Assembly (NCBI GenBank): GCA_900547685.1
Contig: URHS01000020.1
Coordinates: 1-44,931 of the forward strand
Source: an uncultured Blautia sp.
GTDB taxonomy: Bacteria; Bacillota; Clostridia; Lachnospirales; Lachnospiraceae
Reading direction: 5' to 3'
DNA: 44,931 bases
In this document: positions 43,169-44,931 of the stretch, piece by piece
Layout: every line of letters begins with the position of its first letter
Numbering within the stretch: the first letter of the stretch is position 1
Made by a program: the position numbers and the translations under genes
Notes under the pieces: generated by a model
What the model was told of the DNA's origin: nothing
What the model saw: only the letters and a program-made list of their open reading frames with translations
Database searches by the model: none

Positions 43169-44677
43169 TTATAGGTATTTTGCGCTGAGTCTTAAAAGTT
43201 CTTCCTGATTTGTTTCTTTCGTATTTACAATTCCTGAAAGATGTCCATTAGACATGACACCAATACGGTTTGTAATACCCAGAATTTCCGGCATTTCTGA
43301 AGAAACAACGATAATTGTTTTTCCCTGTTTTGCCATTTGAATAATCAGATCGTAAATTTCATATTTTGCACCAACATCAATTCCTCTGGTTGGTTCGTCC
43401 ATCATAAATACCTGAGGACTGCGCTCCAGCCATTTACCAAAAATAACCTTCTGCTGATTACCACCTGAAAGACTGGAAATCATATCATCCGGTCCCATAC
43501 ATTTTGTATGCATGATTTTAATTTCGTTGGCAGTTGCTTTTACCATTTTGGCATCTGAAAGAGCCAAACCGGATTTATATTGAGGCAGGTTTGCGATTGT
43601 TGTATTAAATGTCAAATCACATTTCAGGAACAAACCATTTGCCTTTCTTTCCTCTGTAATCAAGGCAAAGCCGTGATCCATCGCTTCTTTTGCACTGTTA
43701 AAGTTCATCAGCTTATTATTGAAATAAACACGTCCTGCCGCTCTGGTACGAATACCGAAAATAGTCTCTAAAAGTTCTGTACGTCCTGCACCAACCAAAC
43801 CATAAAGTCCGAAAATTTCTCCCTCTTTTACATCAAAAGAAATATCCTGTAAATGAGGCTCAAATTTTGTAGACAGATGCTGAATAGATAAAATAACATC
43901 CTTCGGCACATTGTCCACAGGTGGGAAACGATTTTCCAAAGAACGACCAACCATGGCTGCAATCAGTTCATTCATATCTGTATCTTTTGAACTTTTTGTC
44001 ATAACCAGATTACCGTCTCGAAGAACTGAAATCTCATCACAAATTTCAAAAATTTCATCCATTTTATGAGAAATATAAATCAGAGAAATTCCCTGATCTC
44101 TCAACATTCTCATCATTTCAAATAACTTATCTACTTCCTGTACTGTCAGAGAAGAAGTAGGCTCATCAAGAACAATTACTTTTGCATTATAAGAAATCGC
44201 TTTGGCAATTTCACACATCTGTCTTTGGGATACTGACATATTACGCATAGGCTGTGTCAGGTTTACAGTCATTCCCAACTTTCTGAAAAGTTCAGAAGCT
44301 TCTTTTTTCATTCTTCCCTCGTCAACGATACCGGCAGAATTTACCGGATATCTTCCAAGGAAAAGGTTATCCATTACATTTCTCTCCAGACACTGGTTCA
44401 ATTCCTGATGAACCATGGCAATTCCATTTTCCAATGCATCTTTAGGGCCTGAAAAATTAACTTCTCTGCCATCCAGAGTAATTTTTCCTTCATCTTTCTG
44501 ATAAGTTCCAAAAAGACATTTCATCATTGTTGACTTACCGGCGCCGTTCTCACCCATAAGCCCCATAACCGAACCTCTCTTTAAGTCCAGATTGATATGA
44601 TCCAGAACTCTGTTTCGGCCAAAAGACTTACTCATATTACGTATCGATAAGACAACTTCATCTTTCTTATCTGCCAT
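43169..44677 (-). CDS. mglA: Galactose ABC transporter ATP-binding protein
   Basis: This 502-residue ATPase has two nucleotide-binding domains, as is standard for sugar importers of this class. The first has Walker A GENGAGKST, signature VSQRQMCEIAKA and Walker B VIVLDEPTSSL. The second has the variant loop GLVGAGRTE, signature LSGGNQQKV and VFMMDEPTRGIDVGA. It energises uptake of galactose, glucose or methyl-galactoside with MglC and MglB. It sits between mglB and mglC, and a folded intercistronic region separates it from mglB. Confidence 0.96.
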   Translation of the reverse strand: MADKKDEVVLSIRNMSKSFGRNRVLDHINLDLKRGSVMGLMGENGAGKSTMMKCLFGTYQKDEGKITLDGREVNFSGPKDALENGIAMVHQELNQCLERNVMDNLFLGRYPVNSAGIVDEGRMKKEASELFRKLGMTVNLTQPMRNMSVSQRQMCEIAKAISYNAKVIVLDEPTSSLTVQEVDKLFEMMRMLRDQGISLIYISHKMDEIFEICDEISVLRDGNLVMTKSSKDTDMNELIAAMVGRSLENRFPPVDNVPKDVILSIQHLSTKFEPHLQDISFDVKEGEIFGLYGLVGAGRTELLETIFGIRTRAAGRVYFNNKLMNFNSAKEAMDHGFALITEERKANGLFLKCDLTFNTTIANLPQYKSGLALSDAKMVKATANEIKIMHTKCMGPDDMISSLSGGNQQKVIFGKWLERSPQVFMMDEPTRGIDVGAKYEIYDLIIQMAKQGKTIIVVSSEMPEILGITNRIGVMSNGHLSGIVNTKETNQEELLRLSAKYL

Positions 44678-44711
44678 TCTTTTCTACTCCTGTATCTCTA
44701 TATTGGTATCC

Positions 44712-44794
44712 GACAGTATTTTATCACTGTCAGATTTAAAAGAGGCTGTCGCATTAAGGGCGTATCAAAAATACTGCCTTAACACGACACCCTC
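44712..44794 (-). promoter_or_regulatory. Intercistronic stem-loops between mglB and mglA
   Basis: Two structures are present. One is a long imperfect hairpin at 44742-44794 (GAGG/CCTC, TGTCG/CGACA, TTAAGG/CCTTAA and GTAT/ATAC). The other is a perfect GACAGT-attttatc-ACTGTC at 44712-44731. Such elements after a binding-protein gene usually stabilise its message or attenuate readthrough, so that binding protein exceeds transporter. That role is inferred. Confidence 0.6.
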
Positions 44795-44831
44795 TATCTC
44801 TGTCATCTTGCCACAGGTATTACTGTTTTAC

Positions 44832-44931
44832 TTACTGCAGTAATGCTGTATAAGAAGCTGCATTGTCTGTTTTAACCATGTTAATTGCGAATGCATCGTA
44901 CTGGCTTGGGTTTCCAAGACGGTTTGTTATG
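44832..44931 (-). CDS. mglB: C-terminal end of the galactose-binding protein MglB (partial)
   Basis: Only the last 32 residues are inside the window, in the same strand and order as mglA and mglC. They read NRLGNPSQYDAFAINMVKTD followed by NAASYTALLQ and a stop at 44832. The assignment rests on position directly before mglA and on the typical helical end of such proteins. The rest of the gene lies beyond the right edge. Confidence 0.7.
   Translation of the reverse strand, partial: ITNRLGNPSQYDAFAINMVKTDNAASYTALLQ

Overview
The window looks like chromosomal DNA from a low-GC anaerobic Firmicute of the Lachnospiraceae type, with Blautia or a near relative as the best guess. The reasons are the fermentative AdhE, long-form HPF, a CotSR-less Gram-positive gene set, a YesM/YesN two-component pair, an mgl sugar transporter and very large secreted choline-binding-type repeat proteins. 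The genus call rests on overall protein character only. No rRNA, tRNA or CRISPR array was seen.

Layout. Positions 1-890 look like the edge of an integrated mobile element: an XRE-type regulator, paired GTTGCCAA repeats, then the 3' end of guaA, a known integration hot spot. Positions 890-6729 (minus strand) hold guaA, with a gutted glutaminase domain, and a probable tex-pepP-marR operon. Positions 6919-8926 hold three small membrane proteins around a hairpin-rich intergenic repeat. Positions 9021-14791 (minus) hold an archaeal-type phosphoglycerate mutase/proposed homoserine kinase with an ACT-domain partner, prfB without its programmed frameshift, a small unknown protein and secA.

Positions 14997-24814 (minus) are dominated by two tandem secreted GH85 endo-beta-N-acetylglucosaminidases of 1174 and about 2048 residues, both ending in cell-wall-binding repeats. 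Together they should release N-glycans from host glycoproteins at the cell surface. An AT-rich promoter region of about 750 bp with a decayed reading frame lies upstream. Positions 25567-29604 (minus) hold hpf, a small lipoprotein, dapB, dapA, a corrinoid adenosyltransferase and a double-OB SSB-like protein. Positions 29946-34586 (plus) hold typA and adhE.

Positions 34672-44931 (minus) form a sugar-sensing and uptake block. mglB (cut by the window edge), mglA and mglC encode a galactose/glucose ABC importer. Behind it lie a YesN-type response regulator, a YesM-type histidine kinase and two extracytoplasmic sugar-binding proteins, followed by a wall-binding polysaccharide deacetylase. One of the two binding proteins keeps the residues that bind galactose and calcium in E. 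coli MglB, so the simplest reading is a binding-protein-assisted two-component sensor that controls the adjacent mgl operon.

Starts were moved inside the longest open frame for several genes where a Shine-Dalgarno sequence decides it. Functional calls rest on recognised motifs, not on database searches.
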